A stretch of DNA of 64,000 nucleotides from contig JAHZIG010000001.1 of NCBI GenBank assembly GCA_019419865.1, positions 62,001 through 126,000 on the forward strand, given 5' to 3'. Each line of letters opens with the position of its first letter. Position 1 is the first letter of the stretch. This stretch comes from Clostridiales bacterium (GTDB taxonomy: Bacteria; Bacillota; Clostridia; Monoglobales; Monoglobaceae). Positions 8,556-17,495 of this stretch are shown piece by piece. The notes under the pieces are model-generated. The model worked only from the letters and a program-made list of their open reading frames with translations. It was not told where the DNA came from and ran no database searches. The position numbers and the translations under genes were made by a program.

Positions 8556-9308
8556 CTACTCTAAACATCTTATACAAACGACGGTAATATTATCGGAGCC
8601 GCCGTTGTTCTTGGCTTCGCGGCACAGGCTCGAGGCTATTTCCTCGGCGCTTCCGCCGAGCCTCACTATCTCTTTCATCCTGCTATCCTCGACCATACCG
8701 CTGAGACCGTCGCTGCACATCAATATAACGTCGCCGGGAAAATACTCGTATTCAAAAATATCCGCGCGGGTCTTCGATTCCGTGCCTAACGCTCTGGTTA
8801 TAATGTTTTTTTGAGGATGATACCTCGCCTCCTCGCGCGTGATAGTTCCGTTTGCGACCAACTCCTCGACCACGGAATGATCGACCGTGACCTGATATAT
8901 CTCGTCGTTTCGGCAAGCGTAAACGCGGCTGTCGCCGACGTTCGCTATGTAACTCTCGGCTCCCGCCATGACGCATATCACCGCGGTGGTGCCCATTCCG
9001 CTTTGAGCCGCGGATTCTTTCGACATCTCGTAGATCTCATAGTTCGCCGAGTCTATCGAGTCATTGATGAGCCGCGGCAGATCGCGGTTACCTTGACCCT
9101 CTGAAGTCAATATCCCGCTCAGCTCGCCGGAAATTTTCTCGACCGCGAGCGCGCTGGCCACTTCTCCCGCGTTGTGTCCGCCCATACCGTCCGCCACGAC
9201 GCAAAATCCCGGCTCCTCGCCGTCTTTAAATCCGCGTATACAATAACTATCCTCGTTTAGTTCACGAACGCATCCGGTATCGGAAATACCGTATACATCA
9301 AACTTCAA
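8556..9308 (-). CDS. prpC: PP2C-type Ser/Thr protein phosphatase
   Basis: Metal-dependent phosphatase that reverses phosphorylation by the neighbouring PASTA kinase. The motifs are DGMGGHNAGE (metal-binding Asp), GDSRVY, CSDGLSGMV and SDNITVV, spread over a full-length 250-residue domain with no membrane segment. The start codon is TTG (9306-9308), with GGGGAG 12 bases upstream and no ATG in the first part of the frame. It is 102 bases before prkC and belongs to the same transcription unit. Confidence 0.95.
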   Translation of the reverse strand: MKFDVYGISDTGCVRELNEDSYCIRGFKDGEEPGFCVVADGMGGHNAGEVASALAVEKISGELSGILTSEGQGNRDLPRLINDSIDSANYEIYEMSKESAAQSGMGTTAVICVMAGAESYIANVGDSRVYACRNDEIYQVTVDHSVVEELVANGTITREEARYHPQKNIITRALGTESKTRADIFEYEYFPGDVILMCSDGLSGMVEDSRMKEIVRLGGSAEEIASSLCREAKNNGGSDNITVVCIRCLE

Positions 9309-9524
9309 CCTTATTCACTCCCCTCTGCATATCGATATTAATCATGCAGCGCTTAGCTCTCTGTCCATAATCGCAAATCGCTCTCGAACCGGCGCGGTCG
9401 AATTATTTGGCCGACCGCTTCGATCGATATCAGACAACAACCTTGTCTTGCACAATTTGATCCTCAGTTTTATATCGTTAACCTATTTAATTATTTATCT
9501 ATGTATAAAGACCGTCCGGCGGCT

Positions 9525-10580
9525 CTATCGATCCGAACCCGCGTTCCTGAGCTGACCGCAGGCCGCGCTTATATCGCTTCCCAGCTCTCTGCGCACCGTC
9601 GCCGAGATCCCGGCTCTCTCTATCCTCTCTCTGAATCTTTCTACCCGCTTCATATCGCTCGGTCTAAAGCCCGCTCCGGTATTGTTCACCGGTATCAGGT
9701 TGACGTGACAGAGCAAACCTTTAAGCAGACGCGCCAAACGGTCGGCTTCGGCGGGCGAGTCGTTGACCCCCGCGATTAATGTATATTCAAAAGTCAGCCG
9801 CCTATGCGTCTTATCGGTATAATACCTGCAAGCCTCGAGCAGCTCGGCTATACCGTATCTCTTATTGATCGGCATGATAGCCGACCTCTTCTCGTCGTCC
9901 GTCGCGTGAAGCGAGACCGCGAGCGTTATCTGGAGCTTTTTATCCGCAAGCTCCTTCATTCTCTCGACAAGTCCGCAGGTCGAGATCGTTATATGTCTCG
10001 CTCCGATATTCAGTCCGTTCGGATTCGTGACGTTATCCAAAAATTTCATAACGCTCTCGAAATTGTCGAGCGGCTCTCCTACGCCCATCATGACGATATT
10101 GGATATCCTAACGCCTTCCTCTCTCTGTACCGCAAGAATCTGCCCCGTTATCTCTCCCGGAGTCAGGTTCCTGACCTTTCCGTTCCTCGTGGACGCGCAG
10201 AACGCGCAGCCCATAGCGCAGCCTACCTGAGAGGATATGCATATAGTATAGCCGTGATGATAACTCATCAGTACCGATTCTATTAAATTTCCATCTTCTA
10301 ATTCTAACAAATATCTCCTTGTTCCGTCAAGCTTAGAAATAAACTTTTTTCTTATCCGCGTTCGGCTTATTTTGTACATTTCCGCCAAACGCCCCCTCAA
10401 GCTCTTTGACAGGTCGGTCATTTCCTCAAAACTGTCCGCGCCTTTGTACAGCCAGCCGTATATTTGTTTGGCTCTGAACTTAGGCTCTCCCAGCTCTCCG
10501 CAGACCTTCTCTTCAAGCTCCGAGTAGGTCAGATCCCTCAGATCTATCTTCTCAGGCAACGTCTTTTCTATTTTAGACAC
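9525..10580 (-). CDS. rlmN: 23S rRNA/tRNA adenine-C2 methyltransferase
   Basis: Radical-SAM enzyme that methylates A2503 of 23S rRNA and A37 of some tRNAs. The iron-sulfur motif is GCAMGCAFC (Cys-x3-Cys-x2-Cys), the SAM region has MMGVGEPLDN, and the C-terminal Cys needed for the mechanism is present in SAACGQL. The N-terminal FRAKQIYGWLYK helix is typical. Translation starts at GTG (10578-10580) with AGGGG directly adjacent, a tight and probably weak ribosome binding site. It is 48 bases after rsmB. Confidence 0.95.
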   Translation of the reverse strand: MSKIEKTLPEKIDLRDLTYSELEEKVCGELGEPKFRAKQIYGWLYKGADSFEEMTDLSKSLRGRLAEMYKISRTRIRKKFISKLDGTRRYLLELEDGNLIESVLMSYHHGYTICISSQVGCAMGCAFCASTRNGKVRNLTPGEITGQILAVQREEGVRISNIVMMGVGEPLDNFESVMKFLDNVTNPNGLNIGARHITISTCGLVERMKELADKKLQITLAVSLHATDDEKRSAIMPINKRYGIAELLEACRYYTDKTHRRLTFEYTLIAGVNDSPAEADRLARLLKGLLCHVNLIPVNNTGAGFRPSDMKRVERFRERIERAGISATVRRELGSDISAACGQLRNAGSDR

Positions 10581-10628
10581 CCCTAATCTGTGATTTGTTC
10601 CGTATTAAACAATATAATTTCATATTCT

Positions 10629-12035
10629 TTATTTATCCCGCTTATCCATTCGGCAGATATAAAATCCGCTACCGCCGCAGGAATATGTATCCAGCTTAAA
10701 CTCGGCCGTCTTCGTGAATTCCGGGTGGCGGCTCAAAAAACTGTCCGTCTGAGCGCCGTTTTCCTCGTCCAGGATCGTGCAGGTGCTGTAGACCAAAACT
10801 CCGCCGTCCTTGACGTAGCGACAAACGTTTTCAAGTATATCGGTTTGAACGCGTCTTATCTCCTCGATATCCCCGGCCTCGCGCGCGTATTTCAGGTCGG
10901 GCTTTGTGTGAACGACTCCGAGCCCGCTGCACGGAACGTCTGCCAAAACCCTGTCCGCCTTATTTTCAAGCTCGGGGATAAATCCCGCCGCGTCGCAGGC
11001 TTCGGCCTTGATAATATCTATCCCGAGCCGCTTCGCCGCGTTTTTGATAAGTTCGATCTTATGCTCGTGGATATCGAAGGCCAATACCTCGCCGCGATTC
11101 TCCATAAGCTCGGCGATATACGTACTCTTGCCTCCCGGCGCGGCGCACGCGTCGATTATTGTATCTCCCGGTTTTGGGTCCAAGACCTCGACCGCAAGCT
11201 GAGAGCTTATGTTCTGAAGCGTGTACGCCCCGTCCCCGTAAAGCTTTGAATTATATATATCGAGTCCGCCATGGATCTCAAGGCAGTTTTCAAGAGCGCC
11301 CGGCGCCGCGTCGGCCAAAAAAGCGGTATCGGGTATTCGCGCGTCCGCGTTTTCCTCTTTGAGTTTTTCTATCAGCTCGCCGCGGCCGTATTTTAAACCG
11401 TTTACCCTTATAAACGGAGCGTATCTTTCAAAGGACGCCTTCAAAATCTTTTCGGCTTCCTCAAATCCGCGCTGAGCGATAAGTTTTTCCGCGATCCAAA
11501 GCGGATACGAATATACGACGCTTAAGTATTCGCCGCCTTTTACGTTCTCTATCCCCGCAAACAACGCCGCCCTTTCCTCGAAGGACTTGCCGCTCAGATC
11601 GCCGAAGTCCGCGTATTTACGGGCGGCGTTTCTGAGTACCGCGTTGATAAAACCGGACGATCTGCGGGCGTATTTTTTGGCGAGCCGCACGCTCTCGTTG
11701 CAGGCGGCGGATTCGGGTATCCTGTCCAAGAAGTATATCTGGTATATTCCCAGCCTCAGGATATTCCTGACCCAAACGCTCATCTTTTTTATCTTCACCT
11801 TACTGAAGCGCATTATTATCCTGTCGAGCAGGATCCGGTTTTCGGTAACGCCGAATACCAATTCGTTTATAAAGCTCTTATCCTTGGCCGTCGCCTTGGG
11901 ATTTTTCCTAAACTCCTCGTTCTCCGCTATGTTCAGATAAGCGCCCTTGGCGTCTATGGAATATAATATCTTAAGCGCCGTCTCGCGCGCGTTGACTTCT
12001 TCGCTTTTTCCGTCTTTTCCGTATTGATTTTTCAT
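10629..12035 (-). CDS. rsmB: 16S rRNA cytosine-C5 methyltransferase (C967)
   Basis: The NusB-like RNA-binding domain (about residues 15-150) is followed by a SAM-dependent Nop2/Sun-type methyltransferase domain. Visible motifs are DACAAPGGKSTY (SAM binding), DVPCSGLG (conserved Cys) and VYSTCTI (catalytic Cys). The 468-residue length is normal. The gene starts 13 bases after the YugP-type protease stop codon, with a weak AAGAG site, suggesting translational coupling. Confidence 0.95.
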   Translation of the reverse strand: MKNQYGKDGKSEEVNARETALKILYSIDAKGAYLNIAENEEFRKNPKATAKDKSFINELVFGVTENRILLDRIIMRFSKVKIKKMSVWVRNILRLGIYQIYFLDRIPESAACNESVRLAKKYARRSSGFINAVLRNAARKYADFGDLSGKSFEERAALFAGIENVKGGEYLSVVYSYPLWIAEKLIAQRGFEEAEKILKASFERYAPFIRVNGLKYGRGELIEKLKEENADARIPDTAFLADAAPGALENCLEIHGGLDIYNSKLYGDGAYTLQNISSQLAVEVLDPKPGDTIIDACAAPGGKSTYIAELMENRGEVLAFDIHEHKIELIKNAAKRLGIDIIKAEACDAAGFIPELENKADRVLADVPCSGLGVVHTKPDLKYAREAGDIEEIRRVQTDILENVCRYVKDGGVLVYSTCTILDEENGAQTDSFLSRHPEFTKTAEFKLDTYSCGGSGFYICRMDKRDK

Positions 12036-12048
12036 ATTTCTCTTAGCT

Positions 12049-12771
12049 CTAATCTCTGTCGCTGTTTCGTGCGATAATTATAAGCCGCAAAAGGCTCATT
12101 ATCGCCGAGAACGCCGCCGCCACATAGGTCATAGCCGCCGCGGACAACACCTTCTTAGCCCCTTTGAGCTCGTCGTCCTGAAGGAGCGCCCTCTGCTCCA
12201 GCGTCGCTATCGCCCTGGCGCTCGCGTTGAACTCGACCGGCAGGGTGATAAGCTGAAAGAACACCGTAGCCGAAAACAGGATTATGCCGATATTGAGCAG
12301 CGTATTTGAAAAGCTTCCGGCATATGCAAATATAAATCCGATTATGATTATCGGAATAGACAGCTTACTGCATATGTTGACAACCGGAACGATAGCGTTC
12401 CTGATCCGTATCGGCGCGTAATCGGTCGCGTACTGGACCGCGTGTCCGCACTCGTGAGCCGCGACTCCTATAGCGCCGACGCTCGTGCTCGCATATGTCG
12501 AATCCGACAGCCTTACCACGTTGCTCCTGGGATCGAAGTGGTCGGTCAGATTGCCGTTGATCCTCTCTATCCTCACATGTCTCAGGCCGTTTATGTCAAG
12601 GATATACCTCGCCGCGTCGGCTCCGGTCATACCTCTTCTATTGGATACCTTGGAATACTTGCTGAATGTGGACGACACCTTAAACTGCGCCCACATAGAT
12701 AAGATAAACGCCGGTATCAGCAGAATATACGTCCAATCAAAATAAAATCCAAATCCACCGTATGGATACAT
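12049..12771 (-). CDS. YugP-type membrane zinc metallopeptidase
   Basis: A 240-residue integral membrane protein with a membrane segment at the N-terminus (about 10-28) and three more in the C-terminal half. The HECGHAVQ sequence near residue 107 is the HExxH zinc-protease motif of the YugP/DUF2232-like neutral zinc metallopeptidase family. Its substrate is not established. It lies between fmt and rsmB, the usual Firmicute position. The GGAGG site is 8 bases before the ATG. Confidence 0.9.
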   Translation of the reverse strand: MYPYGGFGFYFDWTYILLIPAFILSMWAQFKVSSTFSKYSKVSNRRGMTGADAARYILDINGLRHVRIERINGNLTDHFDPRSNVVRLSDSTYASTSVGAIGVAAHECGHAVQYATDYAPIRIRNAIVPVVNICSKLSIPIIIIGFIFAYAGSFSNTLLNIGIILFSATVFFQLITLPVEFNASARAIATLEQRALLQDDELKGAKKVLSAAAMTYVAAAFSAIMSLLRLIIIARNSDRD

Positions 12772-12831
12772 ATTTCATCCTCCGTTTCTAAATTTATAAT
12801 CGATCTATATATTTAGCCGTTCGGCTCGATC

Positions 12832-13785
12832 TCATGACTTTTTGGTCAAAATAACCCCGGTCTTGATCTCGTGTCCGTTCAGATAATCGCGGACCGCCAT
12901 TCTCTTGCCGCCTTTAAATTGCAGTTCGTCTATCAAAACGCGTCCGTCCGCGCAGCCCACCGCCAGGCTCTTGGACTTATCGGGATTATTTACTATCTCC
13001 AATATCTTCCCCGGCTCGCCGCTTTCCGCCCCGCCGTCCGCGCGCGCGGATATAACTTTCATCGTCTCGCCCTCGTACCGGGTGTAGGCCATAGGCCATG
13101 GATTTGTTCCTCTTACCAGATTGACGATCTCGGCGGCGGTTTTGTTCCAGTCGATATCCCCGTCCTCTTTCTTCAGCATCGGCGCGTAACTGCTGAGAGC
13201 GTCGTCCTGCTTCGTCCTCACAGCCCGGCCGCTCTCGATCTCCTCTATCGTCTCGATCAGAAGCTCCGCGCCCAGCTCGGACAAACGTTCGAACAGCTCG
13301 CCCGCGGTCTCGTCCGGCGCTATCTCGGTCGCCCGCGACAGGAGAATATCCCCCTCGTCGAGGCCTTCGCTCATATACATGGTCGTAACGCCGGTGACTT
13401 TCTCGCCGTCGATTATCGCCCGCTGTATAGGTCCCGCTCCGCGGTATTTGGGAAGAAGCGAGGCGTGAACGTTTATACAGCCGTATTTGGGGTAGTCCAA
13501 CACAAACTTGGGCAGTATTTTGCCGTACGCCACCACGACGATAAGCTCCGGATCGACGCCCAATAGTATCCTTTCAAATTCCCCGTCTCTGAGCTTTTCA
13601 GGCTGAAAAACCGGAAGACCCAGCCGCATAGCGGCCTGTTTCACCTGCGTGGGAACGAGCTTGCGCCCTCTCCCCTGCGGCTTATCCGGCTGAGAGACCG
13701 CGCCGACGACGTCGTGCCCGGCCTTGACCAGCGCCTCGAGACACGGCGTTGAAAAATCGGGCGTTCCCATAAACATTATTCTCAT
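12832..13785 (-). CDS. fmt: Methionyl-tRNA formyltransferase
   Basis: Formylates initiator Met-tRNA with 10-formyl-tetrahydrofolate. MGTPDFSTP at the N-terminus, VVAYGKILP, the catalytic block INVHASLLPKYRGAGP (Asn, His) and EGLDEGDIL (Asp) are all present, followed by the C-terminal tRNA-binding OB domain. Length 317 is standard. AGGAGAAATAATAA precedes the ATG. It is the first gene of the minus-strand operon and is driven by the promoter at 13850-13878. Confidence 0.95.
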   Translation of the reverse strand: MRIMFMGTPDFSTPCLEALVKAGHDVVGAVSQPDKPQGRGRKLVPTQVKQAAMRLGLPVFQPEKLRDGEFERILLGVDPELIVVVAYGKILPKFVLDYPKYGCINVHASLLPKYRGAGPIQRAIIDGEKVTGVTTMYMSEGLDEGDILLSRATEIAPDETAGELFERLSELGAELLIETIEEIESGRAVRTKQDDALSSYAPMLKKEDGDIDWNKTAAEIVNLVRGTNPWPMAYTRYEGETMKVISARADGGAESGEPGKILEIVNNPDKSKSLAVGCADGRVLIDELQFKGGKRMAVRDYLNGHEIKTGVILTKKS

Positions 13786-13849
13786 TTATTATTTCTCCTA
13801 ATTTGTATTATATTTATACGGCTCCCGCAGGAGAGCCTATGTTTAGATA

Positions 13850-13878
13850 ATTATACTACATTATATGTATTTTATCAA
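13850..13878 (-). promoter_or_regulatory. Vegetative promoter of the fmt operon
   Basis: TTGATA (13873-13878) and TATAAT (13850-13855) are 17 bases apart on the minus strand. The short leader contains a small hairpin (GGCTC...GAGCC) before the fmt ribosome binding site. No gene is seen between this promoter and 14284. Confidence 0.75.
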
Positions 13879-14039
13879 GCGTTATTGATCCGCAAATGCG
13901 ATTTTGTCCATTATTTCCCTATATAATAGAAACAGCGAAGAAAGTCAATATATAGAAATTGTATTAGTTATGCAGAGAGAAACGCGCCGCCGTGTGAATA
14001 AACTCTTTATTTGCGGTAAATCAGTCGTGGAACGAACAC

Positions 14040-14065
14040 GCGGCGGAAGTCAATTCATCCGCCGC
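14040..14065. repeat. Inverted repeat in a gene-free gap
   Basis: Perfect 8-base arms GCGGCGGA and TCCGCCGC (14040-14047, 14058-14065) with a 10-base loop. There is no T-run on either strand, so it is not an obvious terminator. It lies between the fmt promoter and the end of the 14285 gene, in an otherwise AT-rich 400-base stretch without convincing genes. Confidence 0.5.
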
Positions 14066-14284
14066 GCTCTTCTATCAATAACTTTGATTGGTTTATTTTA
14101 ATAACCAAATTATATTTTTATAACTAAGATGTCTTTATATTTTTATACGCCATTTTACTATTACAATTTTCATTGTCATATTTCAAACTATTCTGTATTA
14201 AAGCTTTTGCAAAATCTGAAAGCAAGCGCCTGTTTTTGTTATTTTAAATTACCTATATTTCAATTGTTTATCCGTTATTAATAA

Positions 14285-14899
14285 TCATTCTTTAAAATCA
14301 TTAAATCTAATTATCCATGTTATTTCATTTTCTTGAGTTAGAGCCATGTTAGACATCTTAAAATGATAAGATACTAATTTATAAACATACAAAGCTGCGA
14401 CAATACACACAATTATAGCCGCATAGGCATTACAACTGCATAAACGAGTCAGCAATTCATAGCTTTTTATAAATGGCGCCAATGTAATTAATATAAACCC
14501 GATAATAACTACGTTCCCCATTCGCTTTATATACTTAATAAAACTATCCGGTTTTTTCTTACAATTTACTTCTAAAAAAAGGCTAATTTCCTCTTGAGTT
14601 TTTAAAGTTTTATCACATATCAATAACTTCCCCACGGCTTCAGCACAATTTCCATATTGTATAATCCATGATCTAAAACTTATTAATACCAAACAACAAA
14701 TAGCTCCTAACAAAATCATAGCGATATTCAATAATATCAACAAAGGAAGTTCGTAGCAAATTTTCCAGTTCAAATAAAAAGCGCATACCACTATATAAAA
14801 AGCGATAACTTGATCTCTACGCACCGCCTGTTCTTTTGCATGATTATTGCATTCATCATATAATCTTAACACAAAGTCTTTATGTTTATTAGTTACCAT
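14285..14899 (-). CDS. Small four-pass membrane protein (possibly RipA-like)
   Basis: The 204-residue product has a hydrophilic start (KEQAVRRDQ near residue 20), two adjacent membrane segments (about 28-46 and 52-76), a soluble helical middle, and two more segments (about 125-143 and 155-175). The pattern L-Y-x-x-x-x-x-x-A-x-x-x-x-x-R-R-x-Q before the first membrane helix recalls the RipA-family small membrane proteins, but I would not assign it firmly. The codons are much richer in A and T than in neighbouring genes, and the gene has its own promoter and a GGGGGG ribosome site, consistent with horizontal acquisition. Function unknown. Confidence 0.65.
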   Translation of the reverse strand: MVTNKHKDFVLRLYDECNNHAKEQAVRRDQVIAFYIVVCAFYLNWKICYELPLLILLNIAMILLGAICCLVLISFRSWIIQYGNCAEAVGKLLICDKTLKTQEEISLFLEVNCKKKPDSFIKYIKRMGNVVIIGFILITLAPFIKSYELLTRLCSCNAYAAIIVCIVAALYVYKLVSYHFKMSNMALTQENEITWIIRFNDFKE

Positions 14900-14973
14900 T
14901 CATATTCCCCCCTAATATAACAAACAAATGGCATAACTTTATCTAATAAATATCCAATCTATATTTTAGGTTT

Positions 14974-15002
14974 ATTATATCATAAATCTATCTGTAATTC
15001 AA
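14974..15002 (-). promoter_or_regulatory. Promoter of the 14285-14899 membrane protein
   Basis: TTGAAT (14997-15002) and TATAAT (14974-14979) are separated by 17 bases on the minus strand, about 75 bases before the ATG. Confidence 0.65.
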
Positions 15003-15164
15003 CATTTAATCGCTTTATAATCAGTAAAGTTTTTATTTTCGTCACAATATAATATATTACGGAAAGCAATTTGTAATATTTTAACAAAAAATAAATTAAT
15101 TAATATGACTCACTAACTAAGATTTCCGCCGCGCCGTAATAAACATAATATTTTCGGTAATACC

Positions 15165-15193
15165 TTGCCAACCGGCCGATAAAAGTGTATAAT
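15165..15193 (+). promoter_or_regulatory. Promoter of hisH-hisF
   Basis: TTGCCA (15165-15170), 17 bases, TATAAT (15188-15193). The roughly 125-base leader contains GC-rich inverted segments (15225-15280) but no His-rich leader peptide or T-box signature that I can recognise. The remainder of 14900-15324 is AT-rich and gene-free. Confidence 0.7.
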
Positions 15194-15324
15194 CATAGTA
15201 AATACGCCGCCGAACCGTTATTTGCAGAGCGGCGCGCAAAGCCGGTCTTTGGAGCGCGGAGAGCGCCGGAGGCCGGGCGTTTTAGATCATATCTTACCAA
15301 TCAAATCTTACTGGGAGTGATAAA

Positions 15325-15936
15325 ATGATAGCTATTATAGATTATGGCGCGGGGAACCTGAGATCGGTCCAAAAAGCGCTTGAATTTTTAGGGCACGAGG
15401 CCGTAGTCACGAACGAGTCGTCCGAAATATCGGGCGCCGACAAGGTCGTCCTGCCCGGGGTCGGGGCTTTCGGCGACTGTATGGCGTCGCTTAAGAGTCT
15501 GGGCTTAGATTCGTGTATTTACGACGCGATCGGAGCCGGCAAGCCGTTTTTGGGGATCTGTCTCGGGCTTCAGCTTCTGTTTGAAAGCAGCGAGGAATCG
15601 CCGGGGGTAGCCGGACTCGGCGTGTTCAAGGGCAAAAACGTCAGGATACCGCCGTCGGAGGGGCTGAAGATCCCGCACATGGGCTGGAACTCGATAAAGT
15701 TCGATCCCGGCTGTCCGCTCTTCGAGGGGTTCGCGCCCGGCTCGGAGCCGTACATGTATTTCGTACATTCGTATTACATGCAGCCGGAGAATAAAGAGAT
15801 AATATCCGCCGTGACGAACTATTCCGCCGAACTGCCGATAGCTCTGCATAAGGATAATGTATTCGCGCTCCAGTTCCACCCGGAGAAGAGCGGAGACGAC
15901 GGGCTTAAAATACTGAACAATTTCGCAAAGCTTTAA
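15325..15936 (+). CDS. hisH: Imidazole glycerol phosphate synthase, glutaminase subunit
   Basis: Class I glutamine amidotransferase that supplies ammonia to HisF. The nucleophile Cys lies in GICLGLQLL, and the His-Glu pair is in LQFHPEKSG near the C-terminus; [10 protein letters not shown] at the start is typical. GGGAG lies 8 bases before the ATG. Only hisH and hisF are here, so the other histidine genes must lie elsewhere, if the pathway is complete. Confidence 0.95.
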   Translation: MIAIIDYGAGNLRSVQKALEFLGHEAVVTNESSEISGADKVVLPGVGAFGDCMASLKSLGLDSCIYDAIGAGKPFLGICLGLQLLFESSEESPGVAGLGVFKGKNVRIPPSEGLKIPHMGWNSIKFDPGCPLFEGFAPGSEPYMYFVHSYYMQPENKEIISAVTNYSAELPIALHKDNVFALQFHPEKSGDDGLKILNNFAKL

Positions 15937-15965
15937 ACAACAGACGAATTAAGGAGGTATTCATA

Positions 15966-16724
15966 TTGTATGCAAAAAGAATAATCCCCTGCCTCGACGT
16001 CAAAAACGGCAGAGTGGTAAAGGGCGTTAACTTTGTAAATCTGATAGACGCGGGCGACCCCGTCGAGGCCGCTAAGGTATATAACAAGGCCGGCGCGGAC
16101 GAGCTGGTTTTCCTCGACATCACCGCGACGCACGAAGCGCGGGGAACGGTGGTCGATATGGCGCGCCGGGTGGCCGAGACGGTGTTTATCCCGTTTACCG
16201 TCGGCGGCGGCATAAAGACGGTCGAAGATTTCCGGGAGCTGCTCTCCGCGGGAGCGGACAAGATCTCCATCAACTCCTCGGCGATACGCGACCCGGAGCT
16301 TATCACCGCGGCGGCCGATAAATTCGGGAGCCAATGCGTCGTCGTCGCGATCGACGCCAAGCGAAATCCCGAGACCAAGAGCTGGAACGTATACATAAAC
16401 GGCGGCAGGATCGACGCCGGGCTCGACGCTATAGAATGGGCGGAGAAGGCCAACCGCCTCGGCGCGGGCGAGATACTCCTGACCTCTATGGACTGCGACG
16501 GGACCAAGAACGGCTACGACACCGAACTGACCAGAACCGTCAGCGAGAACGTCTCCATCCCGGTCATAGCCTCGGGCGGCGCCGGAACGATGGAACATTT
16601 CAAAGAAGCTCTGACGGTCGGAAAGGCTGACGCCGCGCTCGCCGCTTCGCTGTTCCACTTTAAGGAGATAGAGATATCCGAACTGAAAAAATACCTCGCA
16701 TCCGAAGGCGTGCCGGTTAGGTAG
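15966..16724 (+). CDS. hisF: Imidazole glycerol phosphate synthase, cyclase subunit
   Basis: Cyclase partner of HisH, making IGP and AICAR from PRFAR. The TIM barrel begins [15 protein letters not shown] (catalytic Asp) and has VGGGIKT, SINSSAI and the second catalytic Asp in [13 protein letters not shown]. The start codon is TTG (15966-15968), with AAGGAGG 8 bases upstream and 29 bases after hisH. The stop codon directly abuts the palindromic repeat region that begins at 16725. Confidence 0.95.
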   Translation: MYAKRIIPCLDVKNGRVVKGVNFVNLIDAGDPVEAAKVYNKAGADELVFLDITATHEARGTVVDMARRVAETVFIPFTVGGGIKTVEDFRELLSAGADKISINSSAIRDPELITAAADKFGSQCVVVAIDAKRNPETKSWNVYINGGRIDAGLDAIEWAEKANRLGAGEILLTSMDCDGTKNGYDTELTRTVSENVSIPVIASGGAGTMEHFKEALTVGKADAALAASLFHFKEIEISELKKYLASEGVPVR

Positions 16725-16879
16725 GGATTAGAGATTAGTAATTAGGAATTAGGCGGTAAAATTTGCCGCTGTAATGCCGAACGGCTTTGTCGGCGGAAAT
16801 GGAAATACTATGTTTTCCCAAACGGCTACAGAAGCGTCTTGGACTCCTACTCCCTAACGCCTAATTCCTAATCTCTACA
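16725..16879. repeat. Palindromic heptamer-ended repeat, copy 1
   Basis: A 155-base non-coding element. Its left end is a run of heptamers of the type RATTAGN (GATTAGA, GATTAGT, AATTAGG, AATTAGG). Its right end is the inverse (CGCCTAATTCCTAATCTCTA), giving imperfect terminal inverted repeats of about 20 bases. The interior holds smaller palindromes (GCGG...GCCGC; GGAAA...TTTCC) and a core TGTAATGCCGAACGGC shared with the other copies. It resembles a MITE or a large REP-type element; no transposase is nearby. Confidence 0.7.
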
Positions 16880-17037
16880 TTGATTAGGCGGTGAAATTTG
16901 CCGCTGTAACGCCTGACGCAAGCGTCTGCGGAAATGGAATACTTTGTTTTCCTATGCGGCTCAGAAGCCGTTTTTACGGCTACAAAAACGTATTAGGCTC
17001 CTATTCGCTATTCTCTAATCTCTAATCGCTACGTTCA
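16880..17037. repeat. Palindromic heptamer-ended repeat, copy 2
   Basis: Directly adjacent to copy 1 and homologous to it (GATTAGGCGGTGAAATTTGC, core TGTAACGCCTGACGC). The right end is a run of five heptamers from CTATTCG to CTAATCG and ends CTACGTTC. That end is the inverse of the left end of the element at 17530, so the two enclose the TAGGGAG-rich centre. Confidence 0.7.
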
Positions 17038-17117
17038 TTTACCCCCTGGGGGTATTTTTCTCATTTTTATACTTTTATTTAAAAATTTTCATATACGAAA
17101 TATTATCACAAAAATAT

Positions 17118-17182
17118 AACTCCCTAAAATTTGTAACGTTTTTACGGGCTTTGCGCCGTTTTGACTAACTTTTTAGGGAGTT
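17118..17182 (+). other. Long-loop hairpin H1 with TAGGGAG/CTCCCTA arms
   Basis: Perfect 12-base arms AACTCCCTAAAA (17118-17129) and TTTTAGGGAGTT (17171-17182), followed by TTTTCTTT. The 41-base loop contains AACGTTTTTACGG and a smaller CGG...CCG hairpin. It has the form of a terminator on the + strand. A perfect but loopless palindrome TACCCCCTGGGGGTA lies just upstream (17040-17054). Confidence 0.65.
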
Positions 17183-17257
17183 TTTTCTTTCATACAGATT
17201 TTACTGATGGGCGTAAATTGAACAGATAGAAATATATGTAAAAGTGTAAAATAGTTT

Positions 17258-17296
17258 TAGGGAGTTTTAGGGAGCTTTTAGGGAGCGTTTAGGGAG
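17258..17296 (+). repeat. TAGGGAG array A (10-11 base period)
   Basis: Four copies of TTTAGGGAG, with TAGGGAG starting at 17258, 17268, 17279 and 17290. The spacing of 10, 11 and 11 bases is one helical turn, so all copies face the same side of the DNA. The 10-base steps put a stop in every reading frame, so the array cannot be coding. Confidence 0.85.
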
Positions 17297-17312
17297 TATT
17301 TTTTTGCAAAAG

Positions 17313-17359
17313 TCCCTAAAAAAATAACGTTTTCACGGTATTTTCCGGATTTTTAGGGA
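17313..17359 (+). other. Hairpin H2, relative of H1
   Basis: Ten-base arms TCCCTAAAAA (17313-17322) and TTTTTAGGGA (17350-17359) with a 27-base loop containing AACGTTTTCACGG, closely similar to the H1 loop. It is followed by GTTTAGAGAACTTTTTT. Confidence 0.6.
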
Positions 17360-17495
17360 GTTTAGAGAACTTTTTTATAATAAGTTACTTGAAAAAGAAA
17401 AAATATAATATAAAAAATAAATATATAAAGGAATAGGAAAAACCCTCCCTAATTTCCCTGAACAACGCGAAACCTCCGAAAAAATGTAATTCTTC

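Noticed and set aside
13904..14101. Small + strand open frame between fmt and the AT-rich gene
   Set aside because: No ribosome site or recognisable domain, and it spans an inverted repeat.
15200..15324. Histidine attenuator or T-box upstream of hisH
   Set aside because: No run of His codons, no T-box sequence and no terminator with T-run was found; only GC-rich inverted segments.
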